A program made the position numbers and the translations under genes. A model generated the notes under the pieces. The model did not search any database. It had not been told where the DNA came from and saw nothing but the letters and a program-made list of their open reading frames with translations. From Flammeovirgaceae bacterium (GTDB lineage Bacteria; Bacteroidota; Bacteroidia; Cytophagales; Cyclobacteriaceae): DNA of 64,000 bases. The stretch covers positions 1 through 64,000 of the forward strand of contig JAJTGQ010000048.1 in the NCBI GenBank assembly GCA_021299455.1, in the 5' to 3' direction. Shown in pieces: positions 16,544 to 25,638 of the stretch (the first letter of the stretch is position 1; every line of letters starts with the position of its first letter).

Positions 16544-17110
16544 ATGATTAAAGTTGGAGAGGTTTTGGTTTCAGACGACATCCGTGATGTGGAATTTGTA
16601 TGCCATTTAGAGAAATGCAAAGGCGCCTGCTGCGTAGAGGGCGATTTGGGTGCACCTTTAGAAGAAGATGAATTGCCTATTATGAAAGAAATTCAAGAGA
16701 AGGTAAAGCCTTACCTAACCCCCGAAGGGCTAAAATCAATTGAAGAGCAAGGTGCTTACATATTAGACGAAGATGGAGATTATTCAACCCCAACGATAGG
16801 AGGGAAGGAGTGTGCTTATGCGCACTACAACGATTTGGGAATTTTAAAATGTGGCATTGAGCAAGCCTATTTGGATGGAAAGATTGAGTATAGAAAACCG
16901 ATCTCTTGCCATTTGTATCCGATACGGATCACCAAAAACAAAAAAGGTTTTGAAGCTGTGAATTATCATAAGTGGAGCATTTGCTCAGCTGCTTGTTCGT
17001 ACGGAAAATCTTTACAAGTTCCGCTTTATAAGTTTTTGAAAGATCCACTCATCCGTAAATATGGAGAAGGTTGGTATGACGAGTTGGTGGAGAAGGTTGA
17101 AACCGCTTAG
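16544..17110 (+). CDS. DUF3109 family cysteine-rich protein
   Basis: 188 aa, cytosolic. The cysteine pattern is [11 protein letters not shown] at the N-terminus, then single Cys in KEC and KCG, SCHLYP in the middle and CSAACSYG near the end. This matches DUF3109, related to the YkgJ-type putative Zn/Fe-S cluster-binding proteins. The conserved element [12 protein letters not shown] is present. The metal and activity are unknown. It stands divergent from pcrA across a 111-bp gap. Confidence 0.9.
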   Translation: MIKVGEVLVSDDIRDVEFVCHLEKCKGACCVEGDLGAPLEEDELPIMKEIQEKVKPYLTPEGLKSIEEQGAYILDEDGDYSTPTIGGKECAYAHYNDLGILKCGIEQAYLDGKIEYRKPISCHLYPIRITKNKKGFEAVNYHKWSICSAACSYGKSLQVPLYKFLKDPLIRKYGEGWYDELVEKVETA

Positions 17111-17178
17111 TTGGTTGTTTGGATTTTTTTTTCGGTATTCATTGACCGTATGCAATTATACTTTTTTTTAATTCCATT

Positions 17179-20100
17179 ATGAAAAAAATAGTCGTTTTAC
17201 TATTCTTATTAATTTTTGGTTTGCAAACTGAAGCTCAATGGGTTGAAAAAAACAATGGCTTGTACGGGGGACCAATAACGGCCCTAGCAGTAAATGGAAA
17301 CAATCTGTTTGCAGGTACAACGGATGTAAATAGATTAGCAGGCAATGGAATATTTCGTTCTTCTAACAATGGTACGAATTGGACACCTGTAAACTCAGGT
17401 TTGACAAATGGCTTTACTGATGGCTTTACGAATTTATCCGTCAGTTCATTTCTGGTCAATGGAGCAATTGTTTATGCGGTAACAAATTTTGGTATCTTTT
17501 ATTCATTTGATAATGGAGAAAGCTGGTTAGAAGGCAGTAAGGGGCTGAATGCTATCATTACATCAATCGCAGTGATCGACAATCTTCTATTTGCTGGAAC
17601 CGATCATGGTGTATATCTCCAAACTGTTGCGGGTTGGATACCAGTGAACACAGGCTTAATGAGCCTTCAAATTAAGTCATTAGTTGTGAGCGGCAACAGC
17701 CTGTTTGCTGGCACGGCTGAAGGCGGGGTTTTTCTATCAACTAATCGAGGTGCTAGTTGGACTGATGCTGGATTGACAAATCAAAGTATTACGTCATTGA
17801 TTGTGAACGGCAACAACTTGTTTGCAGGTACATTTAGTGGTAATGTGTTTCTCTCCAAAGATAATGGCGCAAGCTGGACAGCTTCAAGTACAGGTTTGGC
17901 TGGTGGTTACATAATTTCATTTCTAGCAAGTGGAACGAATCTCTTTGCAGGAACTTCCAATGGACTATTTGTTTCTGCAAATAATGGCACAAGCTGGACT
18001 GCTGCGAATACAGGCTTAAGAAGTCAATCTGCTATTTATTCGCTCGCAGTTAGCGGCAGTAATCTCTTTGTTGGAACGCAGTATGGAGTATTTCTATCGA
18101 CTAATAGTGGAACAAGTTGGGCTGCTACAAACAACGGTCTGACAAATCTATCAGTTTATTCGCTGGAAGCTAATGCCACCAATCTCTTTGCAGGAACTAG
18201 CCAAGGGGTATTCGTCTCCGGGAATACTGGAGCAAGCTGGACGGTCACCGGCTTGACAAATCCATGGGTTATTTCTTTAGCCTTTAGTGACAGCAACTTG
18301 TATGCGGGAACTTATGGCAATGGAATATTTCGTTCCAGTGATAATGGGGCAAGCTGGACGGCCATTAACTCTGGCTTGGTGAATAACCCGGTCAACTTGA
18401 GTACTATCGCAATAAAATCATTCGCATCTATCGGTACAAATCTGTTTGTCGGAACAAGCAATGGCGTATATACTTCTACCAATAACGGTGCAAATTGGAC
18501 AGCTATGAATACAGGATTATCAAATCAATATGTTAATTCATTAGCAACAGTTGGCAGCAATTTATTTGCTGGAACTTCTGGTGGTGGCGTATTTCTCTCC
18601 ATCAATAATGGCGCGAATTGGACGGCTGTTAATACGGGTTTAACAAGCCTTGATGCTAAAACATTAACTGCAAGTGGGAGTAAGCTGTTTGCGGGAATGT
18701 CGGATGGGGTGTATGTATCTTCTAATAATGGCCTAAGTTGGGCATATTATGTTGGCAAGCCCCCAGACAAAAGTTCATTGGTAGCCAGCGGTAATAGTAT
18801 CTTTGTAGGCACACTAAGTGGTGATATATTTGTCGTAAACGATAATAGTTTACCTACAAGTGGGCACGTGGGTACGGGCACCGGCCTTAATGACTTAATG
18901 GTAACTGATGATATGCTTTATGCAGCAAGAGATGGCGGGGTTTGGTCTCGCCCATTGACAGATGTCGTCACCTCCATTTTATCTTTTGAGCCTACTTCTG
19001 GTGTTTTGGGTACTACAGTAACCATCAATGGTGGAGGCTTTGATACTAGGCCGCTATATAACTATGTAACATTCAACGGGGTGGTAGCACCAGTAACGGC
19101 CAGCACTTCAACAAAGATGACTATTACGGTGCCTGTTGGCGCATCTTCAAGCCCTATCAGTGTCTATGCCAACGGTCAAAAGGTTATTAGCTCACAAGTT
19201 TTCTCAATCATTGTAAAACAAGACCAATCTATTGCATTTTCAACCTTAACAAATAAGATATTTAGTGACGCTGCTTTTACTTTGAGTGCTACTTCCAATT
19301 CTAACTTACCTATCAGTTATACAAGCAGTAATACATCAGTTGCAACGATCAGCGGAAATAGTGTGACTATTGTAGGAGCAGGATTAACAACGATAACAGC
19401 AAGTCAGGCGGGTAATTCAGAGTATAACCCTGCAGCTAATGTCCAACAAGCGCTCACTGTAAATAAAGCCGCCCTCACGGCTACTGCCGAGAACAAAACA
19501 AAGACCTTCGGTGATGCAAACCCTCCTTTTACGATTACCTACACTGGCTTTGTGGGGACTGATAATCCAAGCGTGATTGACATAGCACCATCAATTTCTA
19601 GTATAGCCACTACAACCAGCAATACTGGAGCGTACCCGATTACACTTACAGGTGGCACTGATAACAACTATATGATTACGAACGTGAATGGAACTCTCAC
19701 AATACTAACCAAAGATCAGACTATTATCTTTTCAACTCTCTCAGACCGAACGGTAGGGGATGCTGCTTTTGTACCAACAGCCACGGCTTCATCGAGCCTA
19801 CCTGTAAGTTTTGAATCACTTACCCAAAATAAAATAACGCTATCAGGAAATCTTGTATCGATTGCCGCGCCTGGGTTAGCAACTATTCGCGCCAAGCAAG
19901 ATGGCAATGCTAATTTCAATGCCGCACCCAGTGTAGATCGTAGTTTTTGTATTCGGCCAGCAATGCCAACAATTACGGTTAGTGGTGCCAATACTGATTC
20001 ACCCACACTTACCAGCAGTGCAGGCACTGGTAATCAATGGTTCTTCAATGGAAATCCGATTTCCGGAGCTATTAACACTACCCTTGTGGTTACGCAGGAA

Positions 20101-20439
20101 GGCGTTTATTCCCTGCGGGTAACCATTGAAGGCTGTACAAGCCAACTGTCAGATGAACAAACTGTTCTTATCACCGGAGACATAGCTTCGGACGATGACC
20201 AGATGACAGCATATCCCAATCCATCGCAAGATCGAGTGTATGTATCTTTGGGCGGGTTTGCAAAAACGGTTGAAGTACAGCTAAAGCTAACAGACTTAAA
20301 CGGAAAAGTACTTTACCAGAAAGAGAGTCGGGGCAAGGAATTAGTAGAGATAAGTATAGCTGGGTTTCCAAGCGGTTCGTACCTGATCAATGCAGAACAG
20401 GGAAGTACAAATCAGCAGGTTAAGATTGTGAAAAAGTAA
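17179..20439 (+). CDS. T9SS type A secreted multidomain protein with beta-propeller repeats
   Basis: 1086 aa. Signal peptide (MKKIVVLLFLLIFGLQTEAQ). Residues about 25-590 hold about 13 repeats of around 45 aa of the form NLFAGTxxGVFxSxNNGxSWTAxNTGL, like BNR/sortilin-type propeller blades. An IPT/TIG domain follows (about 605-680, FEPTSGVLGTTVTINGGGF), then a Big_2-like unit, an MBG-like unit (KTKTFGDANPPFTITYTGF) and another Big_2-like unit. The C-terminal about 75 residues (AYPNPSQDRVYVSL ... GSYLINAEQGSTNQQVKIVKK) form the type A T9SS sorting domain, so the protein should cross the outer membrane and be released or anchored at the surface. Substrate or partner unknown. Confidence 0.92.
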   Translation: MKKIVVLLFLLIFGLQTEAQWVEKNNGLYGGPITALAVNGNNLFAGTTDVNRLAGNGIFRSSNNGTNWTPVNSGLTNGFTDGFTNLSVSSFLVNGAIVYAVTNFGIFYSFDNGESWLEGSKGLNAIITSIAVIDNLLFAGTDHGVYLQTVAGWIPVNTGLMSLQIKSLVVSGNSLFAGTAEGGVFLSTNRGASWTDAGLTNQSITSLIVNGNNLFAGTFSGNVFLSKDNGASWTASSTGLAGGYIISFLASGTNLFAGTSNGLFVSANNGTSWTAANTGLRSQSAIYSLAVSGSNLFVGTQYGVFLSTNSGTSWAATNNGLTNLSVYSLEANATNLFAGTSQGVFVSGNTGASWTVTGLTNPWVISLAFSDSNLYAGTYGNGIFRSSDNGASWTAINSGLVNNPVNLSTIAIKSFASIGTNLFVGTSNGVYTSTNNGANWTAMNTGLSNQYVNSLATVGSNLFAGTSGGGVFLSINNGANWTAVNTGLTSLDAKTLTASGSKLFAGMSDGVYVSSNNGLSWAYYVGKPPDKSSLVASGNSIFVGTLSGDIFVVNDNSLPTSGHVGTGTGLNDLMVTDDMLYAARDGGVWSRPLTDVVTSILSFEPTSGVLGTTVTINGGGFDTRPLYNYVTFNGVVAPVTASTSTKMTITVPVGASSSPISVYANGQKVISSQVFSIIVKQDQSIAFSTLTNKIFSDAAFTLSATSNSNLPISYTSSNTSVATISGNSVTIVGAGLTTITASQAGNSEYNPAANVQQALTVNKAALTATAENKTKTFGDANPPFTITYTGFVGTDNPSVIDIAPSISSIATTTSNTGAYPITLTGGTDNNYMITNVNGTLTILTKDQTIIFSTLSDRTVGDAAFVPTATASSSLPVSFESLTQNKITLSGNLVSIAAPGLATIRAKQDGNANFNAAPSVDRSFCIRPAMPTITVSGANTDSPTLTSSAGTGNQWFFNGNPISGAINTTLVVTQEGVYSLRVTIEGCTSQLSDEQTVLITGDIASDDDQMTAYPNPSQDRVYVSLGGFAKTVEVQLKLTDLNGKVLYQKESRGKELVEISIAGFPSGSYLINAEQGSTNQQVKIVKK

Positions 20440-20454
20440 TGGAGCTGAAAACAA

Positions 20455-20486
20455 AAAAACCTTCCCAATTTCTTGAGAAGGTTTTT
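20455..20486. terminator. Bidirectional rho-independent terminator
   Basis: A 10-bp perfect stem AAAAACCTTC / GAAGGTTTTT around a 12-base loop, with T-rich tails on both strands. It lies between the convergent propeller gene (+) and rplI (-) and can end both messages. Confidence 0.85.
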
Positions 20487-20505
20487 ATTTTTTTAATTTG
20501 AAATA

Positions 20506-20949
20506 CTACTCAGCCACTACATTTACTGTAACGCTGTGCTTCACTTCTTTATGTAAATCAATATTCGCGATATAAGTTCCTAATTGCTTAGGCTGCTCTT
20601 TAAAGCTGATTTTTTTGCGATCCACATCAAAGCCTTTGGCTTTCAATGCATCAGAAACCTGAACGGCTGTAACAGCTCCGAAAATCTTTCCGGATTCGCC
20701 TGCCTTTGTTCCAATCTCCAATGTCATTTCGCCTATCTTGGCTGCCAATGCTTCAGCGTCTTGCTTCAGTTTCGCTGCTTTATGTGCTGCCTGGCGAATG
20801 TTCTCAGCTACCATTCTCTTGTTAGAATCGTTAGCGATCAAAGCCACTCCATTTGGAATCAGGTAATTGCGGCCGTAGCCAGGCTTTACCTTTACCGTAT
20901 CATTCTTGTAACCGAGTCCTGTTACGTCTTGCTTCAAAATTATTTCCAT
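20506..20949 (-). CDS. rplI: 50S ribosomal protein L9
   Basis: 147 aa. The N-terminal RNA-binding domain begins MEIILKQDVTGLGYKNDTVKVKPGYGRNYLIPNG, the L9 signature. A long connecting helix (AAHKAAKLKQDAEALAAKI) leads to the C-terminal domain (GKIFGAVTAVQVSDALKAKGFDVDRKKI). Normal length. Last gene of the rpsF-rpsR-rplI operon, with a 102-bp gap after rpsR and a terminator 20 bp beyond its stop. Confidence 0.98.
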   Translation of the reverse strand: MEIILKQDVTGLGYKNDTVKVKPGYGRNYLIPNGVALIANDSNKRMVAENIRQAAHKAAKLKQDAEALAAKIGEMTLEIGTKAGESGKIFGAVTAVQVSDALKAKGFDVDRKKISFKEQPKQLGTYIANIDLHKEVKHSVTVNVVAE

Positions 20950-21051
20950 GGTTGTACAGGTTAAAGGTTATTTCATGTGTTAACTATTTTTTCTTTAGGG
21001 CACATGGAATAGCCTGATTTGTGATGTCGTTTTATATAAAATTAGTAAGGG

Positions 21052-21303
21052 CTATTTCATCTGGTCAGCCAAGTAAGGAAGAATCGCCACATGACGAGCT
21101 CTTTTAACGGCTTGCGCTACTCTGTTCTGATACTTCCAGCTGTTGCCAGTTAATCTGCGAGGAAGAATCTTGCCTTGTTCGTTGATAAATTTCAACAAGA
21201 AATCAGGATCCTTATAGTCGATGTATTTGATGCCGTTCTTCTTGAAGCGGCAATACTTGGGCTTTACTTCTGCCCGTTTTACGGATTCGTTTACTAGTGT
21301 CAT
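21052..21303 (-). CDS. rpsR: 30S ribosomal protein S18
   Basis: 83 aa. Family hallmarks: [19 protein letters not shown] (N-terminal Cys motif), [18 protein letters not shown] and [14 protein letters not shown]. It binds S6 on the small-subunit platform. Its start overlaps the rpsF stop by four bases, giving translational coupling of the two interacting proteins. Confidence 0.98.
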   Translation of the reverse strand: MTLVNESVKRAEVKPKYCRFKKNGIKYIDYKDPDFLLKFINEQGKILPRRLTGNSWKYQNRVAQAVKRARHVAILPYLADQMK

Positions 21304-21677
21304 GCGTTGGCCGCCTCCTTGCGCGGTGCTTGTTTTTTCGTTCTATTGAATTCTCCTTTGCGCCTGCGTTCGTTGTAAACGATCGAGTGTTTGTCCAATA
21401 CGATCGTCAAAAATCGCATTACTGATTCATCTCTTCTATACTCCGTCTCCAGTGTATTAATGAGTGTGTTGTCTGTTGTCGCGAATTCGATGAGATTGTA
21501 GAAACCGGTAGACTTTTTTTGAATGGCATAGGCCATCTTCTTAAGTCCCCACTTTTCTACGTTGATCACGTTGGCTTTTGCCTTCGTTAACAACTTCACG
21601 AATTTCTCGACAGTATCCTTTGCCTGGTCCTCAGACAAAACGGGATTTAAAATGAATACCGTCTCGTAGTTTTTCAT
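21300..21677 (-). CDS. rpsF: 30S ribosomal protein S6
   Basis: 125 aa. Starts [18 protein letters not shown] and contains [29 protein letters not shown], the S6 core ferredoxin-like fold, with a basic C-terminal tail. First gene of the rpsF-rpsR-rplI operon. A near-ideal Bacteroidota promoter (21707-21736) lies just upstream. Confidence 0.98.
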   Translation of the reverse strand: MKNYETVFILNPVLSEDQAKDTVEKFVKLLTKAKANVINVEKWGLKKMAYAIQKKSTGFYNLIEFATTDNTLINTLETEYRRDESVMRFLTIVLDKHSIVYNERRRKGEFNRTKKQAPRKEAANA

Positions 21678-21706
21678 GGGTTTAACAATTGTTTTAAAAT
21701 GAGGCG

Positions 21707-21736
21707 CAAAGGTATTGAAAAATGCCCAATTGACAA
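21707..21736 (-). promoter_or_regulatory. Promoter of rpsF-rpsR-rplI, TTG-N19-TACCTTTG
   Basis: On the minus strand a TTG (-33) is followed after exactly 19 bases by TACCTTTG, which fits the Bacteroidota -7 consensus TAnnTTTG completely. The expected start point is near 21700, leaving a leader of about 20-25 nt before the rpsF ATG at 21677. Confidence 0.75.
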
Positions 21737-21839
21737 CTGGTCAACGCAGAATTTGTCCAACACTAGATAACGAGAGTTTTCTTTGCCAAAACAGGCTAAA
21801 ATAAGGCTTTTTGAGCTGATTTAAGCCAAACTGACTTAG

Positions 21840-22592
21840 CTATTGTTCATTCAACCCCCAGTCGTAGTCCAGGTAGGAGATCTTGGCGTCAGGCTTGATT
21901 TTGGTAGGGGAGTGTGCATTGATAAAGCCTCTCACAGTACCTCCGTTCTTGCTAAAGTCGCCACCATACCACTTGAATAGCATACTTAACTGGGGCTTGT
22001 CGGCCGACATCTTATTGCGGAATGGATCCGCCAGGAACGCAGTTGCTTGCCTAGCCATCTGCTCGTCCATTCGCTTGGCATCATAGGCTTCGTTTAACAA
22101 AATAGGGCAAGATTTGCTGGCGCATACCAAAGCCATATGCACGCGCGGGTCATCAAACTTTTTACGAAGGCGGCCGTGCTCAATATTGTCAAGATCCATT
22201 CTGTCATTGCCAATCTTAAAAAAGCGAACTGTCCATGGTGTATTAACAAACGGAATTTGAATTCCTGTTCCAATATCTTTAATACTCTTTAGTGGATAGT
22301 ACTTCGTGATCAACTTAATGGTAAATGCATTGTAGGCGTTGATCCAAAAAACCATCTGCTCATTTTTGCTCCAGGTTTTTTCATCGGGAGGTGTACTGCT
22401 CAGGATGGCAAGGTATTTATTAAGTTCAACGGAATCTTTGATGAATGCCTTGTAGTTGACCTTCCCATCGGCTGTTACATTCTTTTTCAACAATCGATCG
22501 TAAATTTCGTGTGAAGGTGGTTTGCTTTGAGCTTCGCTCAGTGCTGGGGCTATGATCAGTAGCCAGAAAACGAAATGACCAAGCTTCTTCAT
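21840..22592 (-). CDS. Secreted DUF547 family protein
   Basis: 250 aa with a signal peptide (MKKLGHFVFWLLIIAPALSEAQS). The DUF547 core is clear: VNYKAFIKDSVELNKYLAIL, MVFWINAYNAFTIKLI, DLDNIEHGRLRKKFDDPRVHMALVCASKSCPIL and FLADPFRN. The conserved Asn-Ala-Tyr-Asn, His and Cys residues give the family a papain/transglutaminase-like look, but activity is unproven. Predicted to be periplasmic. It stands alone on its strand, 160 bp after rpsF's upstream region. Confidence 0.9.
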   Translation of the reverse strand: MKKLGHFVFWLLIIAPALSEAQSKPPSHEIYDRLLKKNVTADGKVNYKAFIKDSVELNKYLAILSSTPPDEKTWSKNEQMVFWINAYNAFTIKLITKYYPLKSIKDIGTGIQIPFVNTPWTVRFFKIGNDRMDLDNIEHGRLRKKFDDPRVHMALVCASKSCPILLNEAYDAKRMDEQMARQATAFLADPFRNKMSADKPQLSMLFKWYGGDFSKNGGTVRGFINAHSPTKIKPDAKISYLDYDWGLNEQ

Positions 22593-22645
22593 GTTTTATT
22601 GAATTCGTTTAGTCTATTTACATAGCAATTAAGAATTTGGATTTT

Positions 22646-23560
22646 CTATTTCACTGTAAACGACCCTTTTCCCATCGGATAGCCTTCGGAATAGATTTCT
22701 ACCTGGTAGGTTCCGTCCGGATATTCTGAACCTTTCTCGTAATAGAAAATCAATTTTTGTTTTGTGTTGTCAAACAAGATTTCTTGGGCAGCCGTATAAA
22801 ATTCTTCTTTTCCATTTAGGATAAATGTTCCTGACCCTTTGGCAACATCAAAAATAACCTGACTATTTTCATCGATTATTCGGATGAGAATCTTCTTGCC
22901 TTCAATAGGCGCGACTTTATTATCTGCCAATGTAAACTCAACTTTTATTTTCTCGAGTTGCCGGTTCCGAAAGGGGGATTCTTTTTCTTTTCCCTTCGAG
23001 CTTACCGCCTTGATCGCAATATTTTCCGCGCGCAACTGAGAGGCAATAGCAACTTTGCTGGCCAGTTCCTTCTTATTCTTTTCCAATGCCGTAATGGAAT
23101 CGCTTAACTTATTCTGTTTGGTTTTTAGGTTTCTGTTTTCGCTAAAAAGTTCTTTGTTGACCGTTTTGAGTTTTTCAATTTCTGCATCTTTCAAATTCAG
23201 TAGCTCTTCATAGCCATCCAGGCGATCTTCTAGCTCTTTAACTGCTTTCGCGCTACGTTGGGTAGTTCTTCGTAGTTCTCTTTGTATTTCTGCTTTTGCC
23301 TTTTCCAGGTCGGCAATGTTTCCGCCTAATTTCTGGATCTCTACTATTTTTTGGTCAAGTTCATTTTTGACATCATTTAGGCGTTGCATGGTGCCCGCCA
23401 GATCGGTCTCGGTGGTAACCAACTGTTCTTTTACCTCTGCTTTCTCTTGGTAGTCGAGGTAAATCTTCACACTTTGAATAACGATTACCACAAGAAGTAG
23501 CAAAACAATAATTAGATACTTATTTGATTTTTTTGGTTGCTGGGGTTGACTCTTTTCCAT
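22646..23560 (-). CDS. Inner-membrane anchored coiled-coil protein
   Basis: 304 aa. A short basic Gln/Lys-rich N-terminus, one membrane segment (NKYLIIVLLLLVVIVIQSVKIYL, about 13-36), then roughly 140 residues of heptad-rich coiled coil (about 37-185). A beta-rich C-terminal domain follows (about 200-304: KIKVEFTLADNKVAPIEGKKILIRI ... YPDGTYQVEIYSEG). With no cleavage site it should be anchored with the coil and beta domain in the periplasm. I do not recognise a named family. It sits between DUF547 and a methyltransferase gene, all on the minus strand with gaps of about 55 bp. Confidence 0.8.
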   Translation of the reverse strand: MEKSQPQQPKKSNKYLIIVLLLLVVIVIQSVKIYLDYQEKAEVKEQLVTTETDLAGTMQRLNDVKNELDQKIVEIQKLGGNIADLEKAKAEIQRELRRTTQRSAKAVKELEDRLDGYEELLNLKDAEIEKLKTVNKELFSENRNLKTKQNKLSDSITALEKNKKELASKVAIASQLRAENIAIKAVSSKGKEKESPFRNRQLEKIKVEFTLADNKVAPIEGKKILIRIIDENSQVIFDVAKGSGTFILNGKEEFYTAAQEILFDNTKQKLIFYYEKGSEYPDGTYQVEIYSEGYPMGKGSFTVK

Positions 23561-23617
23561 AGCTATTTCAATAGGTCCATTTTGCTCCTCAAAAATAGTC
23601 TTTAAATAGGACTTTGC

Positions 23618-24397
23618 TTACCAGGCGCAGGTGTAGTGCTGCTTATTCAAGGATGAATCGAAGAATAACAAGCCAAAGCGAAAAAGATCCATGCTGCCAT
23701 AGACAAGTTCGTGGCCTCGTATCTCCTTCCACGCCTTTGCCATTTCTTTCGATTGGTAAATGTCGTCAACTACAACGATCGCATCAGACGTCATTCTTTC
23801 TACTAAAAGGTTGAAATACTTTATCGTTGGTTCGTACCGATGGTTGGCATCCATTAGCACGAAGTCGAGCTTCCGATTGGCCTCCACAAATTCTGGTAAT
23901 GTTTCATCAATATTCCCTTCTACCAAAACAACGTTGTTTACTTCCGTTGATTCAAAATTAGTAAGTGCGATATTGAGCATCGGCACGTTTCCTTCAAAGG
24001 TGTAAATTGTTGCATTTGTGCACTTTGACAAATACAAAGTGGTAACTCCGAAGGAAGTTCCAAGTTCAACGATTTGCTTGGCTTTAATGTGGACTGCAAG
24101 TCGATATAGTAGAAGGGCCATTTTTGCAGGCGCTAAGCTGCTCGTAGCAACTGTTGCAATTGTCCTTTTATCTGACTTAAAATACTGTGAAGGCGCCCCT
24201 AAATCACGAACGGTAATCTGTGATTGATCCTGCACTAATTTCGCACGAATAGCCTCAATCTTATCAAACCCAACATTAGGTTTTGAGTTTTTGATAACGT
24301 TGGTATAAAGATCGAAAAAGTAGGGGGAGTGAATGGAATGCTCATCGACTGCGTTCAGCCAATAATTCAGGTACGAAGTAAGTTGAAAGAAAGTCAG
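23618..24397 (-). CDS. SAM-dependent methyltransferase, non-ATG start
   Basis: 259 aa if read from the CTG at 24397; the track lists only 205 aa from a GTG at 24235. The upstream in-frame reading (TFFQLTSYLNYWLNAVDEHSIHSPYFFDLY) is the expected N-terminus of this Bacteroidota methyltransferase group, so the true protein starts upstream of 24235. No ATG, GTG or TTG lies between the in-frame TAG at 24401-24403 and that region; CTG at 24397 is the best candidate. The Rossmann core has the SAM motif VELGTSFGVTTLYLS, the acidic strand end IYTFEG, and DFVLMDANH. Substrate unknown. It follows apaG by 23 bp. Confidence 0.8.
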   Translation of the reverse strand: MTFFQLTSYLNYWLNAVDEHSIHSPYFFDLYTNVIKNSKPNVGFDKIEAIRAKLVQDQSQITVRDLGAPSQYFKSDKRTIATVATSSLAPAKMALLLYRLAVHIKAKQIVELGTSFGVTTLYLSKCTNATIYTFEGNVPMLNIALTNFESTEVNNVVLVEGNIDETLPEFVEANRKLDFVLMDANHRYEPTIKYFNLLVERMTSDAIVVVDDIYQSKEMAKAWKEIRGHELVYGSMDLFRFGLLFFDSSLNKQHYTCAW

Positions 24398-24420
24398 CGG
24401 CTATACGTTTTTCGTTCGCG

Positions 24421-24807
24421 TTAATTCAAGCGCAAGGGGGCTACCATAACAAACGCAGGTACATTTACTTGAAAAAAAGCACCGTCTACCACACGTTCCA
24501 TTTGATAAGTGCCTACCATTTTACCTATTCCGGATTTCAAATTGCAACCAGAAACGTATTGATGCGTCTCGCCAGGCTCTAGCACAGGTTGCAGCCCAAC
24601 TACGCCTTCGCCTTCCACTTCACGCATTGTGAAGCCAGCATCGTGAATATGCCAATGCCTTCTTTTTAACTGGATGGTAAAATCGCTTTGATTCTCAATA
24701 GTGATTTTATAGGTGAACACGTAGTGGTATTGGCTGGGACTTGAATACGAGGGTTGGTACTCGGTCTCGACAACTACCTTGATGCCACGTGTTATTTCTG
24801 TTACCAT
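24421..24807 (-). CDS. apaG: ApaG-domain protein
   Basis: 128 aa from the ATG at 24807 (MVTEITRGIKVVVETEYQP); the track's TTG at 24816 is not needed. This is a single fibronectin-III-like ApaG domain: FTYKITIENQSDFTIQLKRRHWHIHDA, VEGEGVVGLQPVLEPGETHQYVSGC and GTYQM. ApaG is linked to Co2+/Mg2+ efflux in enterobacteria, and the same fold serves as a substrate-binding domain elsewhere; its role here is unknown. A TACTTTTG (-7 type) element at 24814-24821 lies so close that the mRNA may be nearly leaderless. Confidence 0.92.
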   Translation of the reverse strand: MVTEITRGIKVVVETEYQPSYSSPSQYHYVFTYKITIENQSDFTIQLKRRHWHIHDAGFTMREVEGEGVVGLQPVLEPGETHQYVSGCNLKSGIGKMVGTYQMERVVDGAFFQVNVPAFVMVAPLRLN

Positions 24808-24947
24808 GCTGATCAAAAGTATGACTTTTTTCTTTTATACGGTAGCACCAATACTGGAAAATAATGAGCGAAAAAAAGTAACGGTTTAGGCAAATCTTTT
24901 CCTGAAATGCCCCGAAAAACTGTTTGTTAACCTATTTTTACGCTATT

Positions 24948-25610
24948 ATGAATGTAAAAATGGCGTCTTCCTGGAAAGAAAAGCTGAACCAGGAATTTGA
25001 TAAGCCCTACTTTGTTGAACTGGCCGGTTTTGTCAAAGCTGAGTATGCAACTCGAACCATCTATCCTTTAGCAAAAGATATCTTTAATGCATTTGAATGC
25101 TGTTCGTTTGAATCTACCCGTGTTGTAATCCTCGGTCAGGATCCTTACCATGGCGCGGGGCAAGCCAATGGTCTCTGTTTTTCTGTAAATGATGGAATCA
25201 AATCACCTCCTTCGCTGGTGAATATTTTTAAAGAGGTAAAAGCTGACTTACAAATCCCAATTCCGTCATCCGGAAATTTGATGAGATGGGCGCAGCAGGG
25301 CGTGCTGTTGCTTAATGCTACTTTAACGGTTCGCGACTCGTCACCGGCTTCCCATCAAAATAAAGGCTGGGAGGTTTTTACAGATGCTGTAATTCAATTG
25401 GTTTCGCAGAAAAAAGAAAATGTTGTTTTCTTGTTGTGGGGCGCTTACGCGCAAAAAAAAGGAGAGATCATTGATCGCTCAAGGCATTATGTTTTGACGG
25501 CTCCTCATCCGTCTCCTTTTTCAGCCAATAGAGGATTTCTAGGATGTAAGCATTTCAGCCTAGCAAATGCCTATCTAAAACAAAAAGGGTTCTCTCCAAT
25601 AAATTGGTGA
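24948..25610 (+). CDS. ung: Uracil-DNA glycosylase, family 1
   Basis: 220 aa from the ATG at 24948 (24960 is also possible). Water-activating motif VVILGQDPYHGAGQANGLCFSV, the Leu-loop HPSPFSANRGFLGCKHFS (HPSPxSA), and NPSL-like SPPSLVNIFKE. It removes uracil from DNA to start base excision repair. Length is typical. It converges on lepB with a 28-bp gap and no clear terminator. Confidence 0.97.
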   Translation: MNVKMASSWKEKLNQEFDKPYFVELAGFVKAEYATRTIYPLAKDIFNAFECCSFESTRVVILGQDPYHGAGQANGLCFSVNDGIKSPPSLVNIFKEVKADLQIPIPSSGNLMRWAQQGVLLLNATLTVRDSSPASHQNKGWEVFTDAVIQLVSQKKENVVFLLWGAYAQKKGEIIDRSRHYVLTAPHPSPFSANRGFLGCKHFSLANAYLKQKGFSPINW

Positions 25611-25638
25611 AAACCCCTCCAGAAAAAGCATTTGCAGA

